From Sphingomicrobium arenosum (GTDB lineage: Bacteria > Pseudomonadota > Alphaproteobacteria > Sphingomonadales > Sphingomonadaceae), in assembly GCF_026157085.1 (NCBI RefSeq), contig NZ_JANPVN010000001.1, forward strand, positions 2,329,001 to 2,393,000: a stretch of 64,000 bases of DNA. The letters run 5' to 3'. The notes under the pieces were generated by a model. The model worked only from the letters and a program-made list of their open reading frames with translations. It was not told the DNA's origin and ran no database searches. The translations under genes were made by a program, and so were the position numbers. This document shows positions 63,404-64,000 of the stretch, piece after piece (the stretch's first letter is position 1; each line of letters begins with the position of its first letter).

Positions 63404-63437
63404 TGAAAAGGCCCGCTCGACCGAGCGGGCCTTTTTT
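63404..63437. terminator. Bidirectional intrinsic terminator
   Basis: A GGCCCGCTC/GAGCGGGCC stem with a GACC loop is flanked by AAAA on one side and TTTTTT on the other, so it can stop transcription from both the small disordered protein gene and the convergent lysS. Confidence 0.93.
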
Positions 63438-63443
63438 CATGGC

Positions 63444-64000
63444 TCAGGCGCTGGCGAGCGCCTCGGCGATGAGCTTGCGGCTTTCCTCCACGCCATAGAG
63501 CGCGATGAAGCTGCCCATGCGCGGCCCCTGGCGGGAGCCGAGCAGCGTCTCGTACAGCGCCTGGAACCAGTGGCGCAGGCTCTCGAACGGATAGGCCTTG
63601 CCGACCTCGAAGACGATATTCTGGATGTCCTCGGCGCTGGTGCCGGGGTCGAGCGCGCCGAGCTTGGCGTCGAGATCCTTCAACGCGTCCACCTCATGGC
63701 CGACGGGAGCACGGCGCTTCAAACCCGGCACCACGAAATCACGGGCGTAATTGACCGCCAGCCCGATCAGCGTGTCGAGCTCGGGATCGCTCTCGGGCGT
63801 CGCCTCGGGGGCGTAGCGCTTGACGAATTTCCACGCGACCTCCTTGTCCTGCAGGCCGGGCAGGCTGACGAGGTTGAGGAGCAGCCCGTAGTTGAGCGGC
63901 AGCGTCTTGGTCGGCACGTCGCCATTGTGGATGTGGTGGACGGGGTTGCCGAGCTGCTTGTCGAGCTCCTGCGTCGGATAATTGCCGCGGAACTGCCAAT
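63444..64000 (-). CDS. lysS: Lysyl-tRNA synthetase, class I (C-terminal part)
   Basis: The 3' part of a gene running off the right edge; 185 codons are visible. The sequence reads NPVHHIHNGDVPTKTLPLNY and then continues into the helical anticodon-binding C-domain typical of class I (archaeal-type) lysyl-tRNA synthetases found in alphaproteobacteria, ending RKLIAEALASA. The HIGH and KMSKS motifs would lie upstream, outside the window. A GTG at 63917 in this frame is internal, not the start. Confidence 0.85.
   Translation of the reverse strand, partial: WQFRGNYPTQELDKQLGNPVHHIHNGDVPTKTLPLNYGLLLNLVSLPGLQDKEVAWKFVKRYAPEATPESDPELDTLIGLAVNYARDFVVPGLKRRAPVGHEVDALKDLDAKLGALDPGTSAEDIQNIVFEVGKAYPFESLRHWFQALYETLLGSRQGPRMGSFIALYGVEESRKLIAEALASA

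Overview
The window is high-GC DNA from an alphaproteobacterium, most probably a sphingomonad (Sphingomonadaceae, Sphingomonas/Sphingomicrobium-like). The evidence is an alphaproteobacterial SspB, HWE-family histidine kinases, a class I lysyl-tRNA synthetase, DUF4142 and RcnB-type envelope proteins, a TonB-dependent receptor and a PAAG-containing giant adhesin. No prophage, insertion sequence or CRISPR array is visible. Genes are packed tightly, many with 4-bp ATGA overlaps.

Layout. 0-4.1 kb: an M1-type lipoprotein peptidase and, divergent from it, a LytS/LytTR two-component pair. 4.1-8.8 kb: a minus-strand run of a MATE exporter followed by four overlapping paralogous single-pass membrane proteins in alternating subtypes, with four conserved cysteines. 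8.9-20.6 kb: mainly housekeeping genes (VOC protein, NatAB-like ABC exporter, QueG, adenosine kinase, sodium symporter, HIT protein, SspB, RimK with its retropepsin-like partner, FumC) plus a PAS protein with a degenerate HWE kinase domain. 20.6-31.4 kb: MarR/S41 peptidase with a perfect operator, two DUF4142 proteins, AcnA, a rhodanese lipoprotein, a TonB receptor, YgfZ, PyrC and a Crp/Fnr regulator.

31.6-36.3 kb: tRNA-Ser(GCT), then a signalling cluster made of a short LOV blue-light protein, a 1149-residue CheB-CheR-PAS-HWE kinase and a single-domain response regulator. 36.3-43.3 kb: an NTF2-like secreted protein with a coupled mini-ORF, a DevBCA/MacAB-like tripartite exporter with NodT-type outer-membrane protein divergent from a TetR repressor with two tandem operators, and glycerol kinase.

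43.3-59.9 kb is the most striking region. A 586-bp AT-richer intergenic stretch precedes a 9-kb gene for a 3009-residue repeat adhesin. It is followed co-directionally by a TolC-like protein, a LapB-type type I secretion ATPase, a SleB-type cell-wall hydrolase and a HlyD-type adaptor, and convergently by a LapG-like periplasmic cysteine protease with an intact C/H/D triad. The adhesin has a PAAG site near residue 103, where LapA-type adhesins are cut by LapG. I read the locus as a complete surface adhesion and release system lacking only a LapD-like c-di-GMP receptor in the window. The end holds an alpha/beta hydrolase, an orphan [2Fe-2S] protein, an RcnB-like charged protein, a PspA-like protein, a small disordered protein and the 3' part of lysS.
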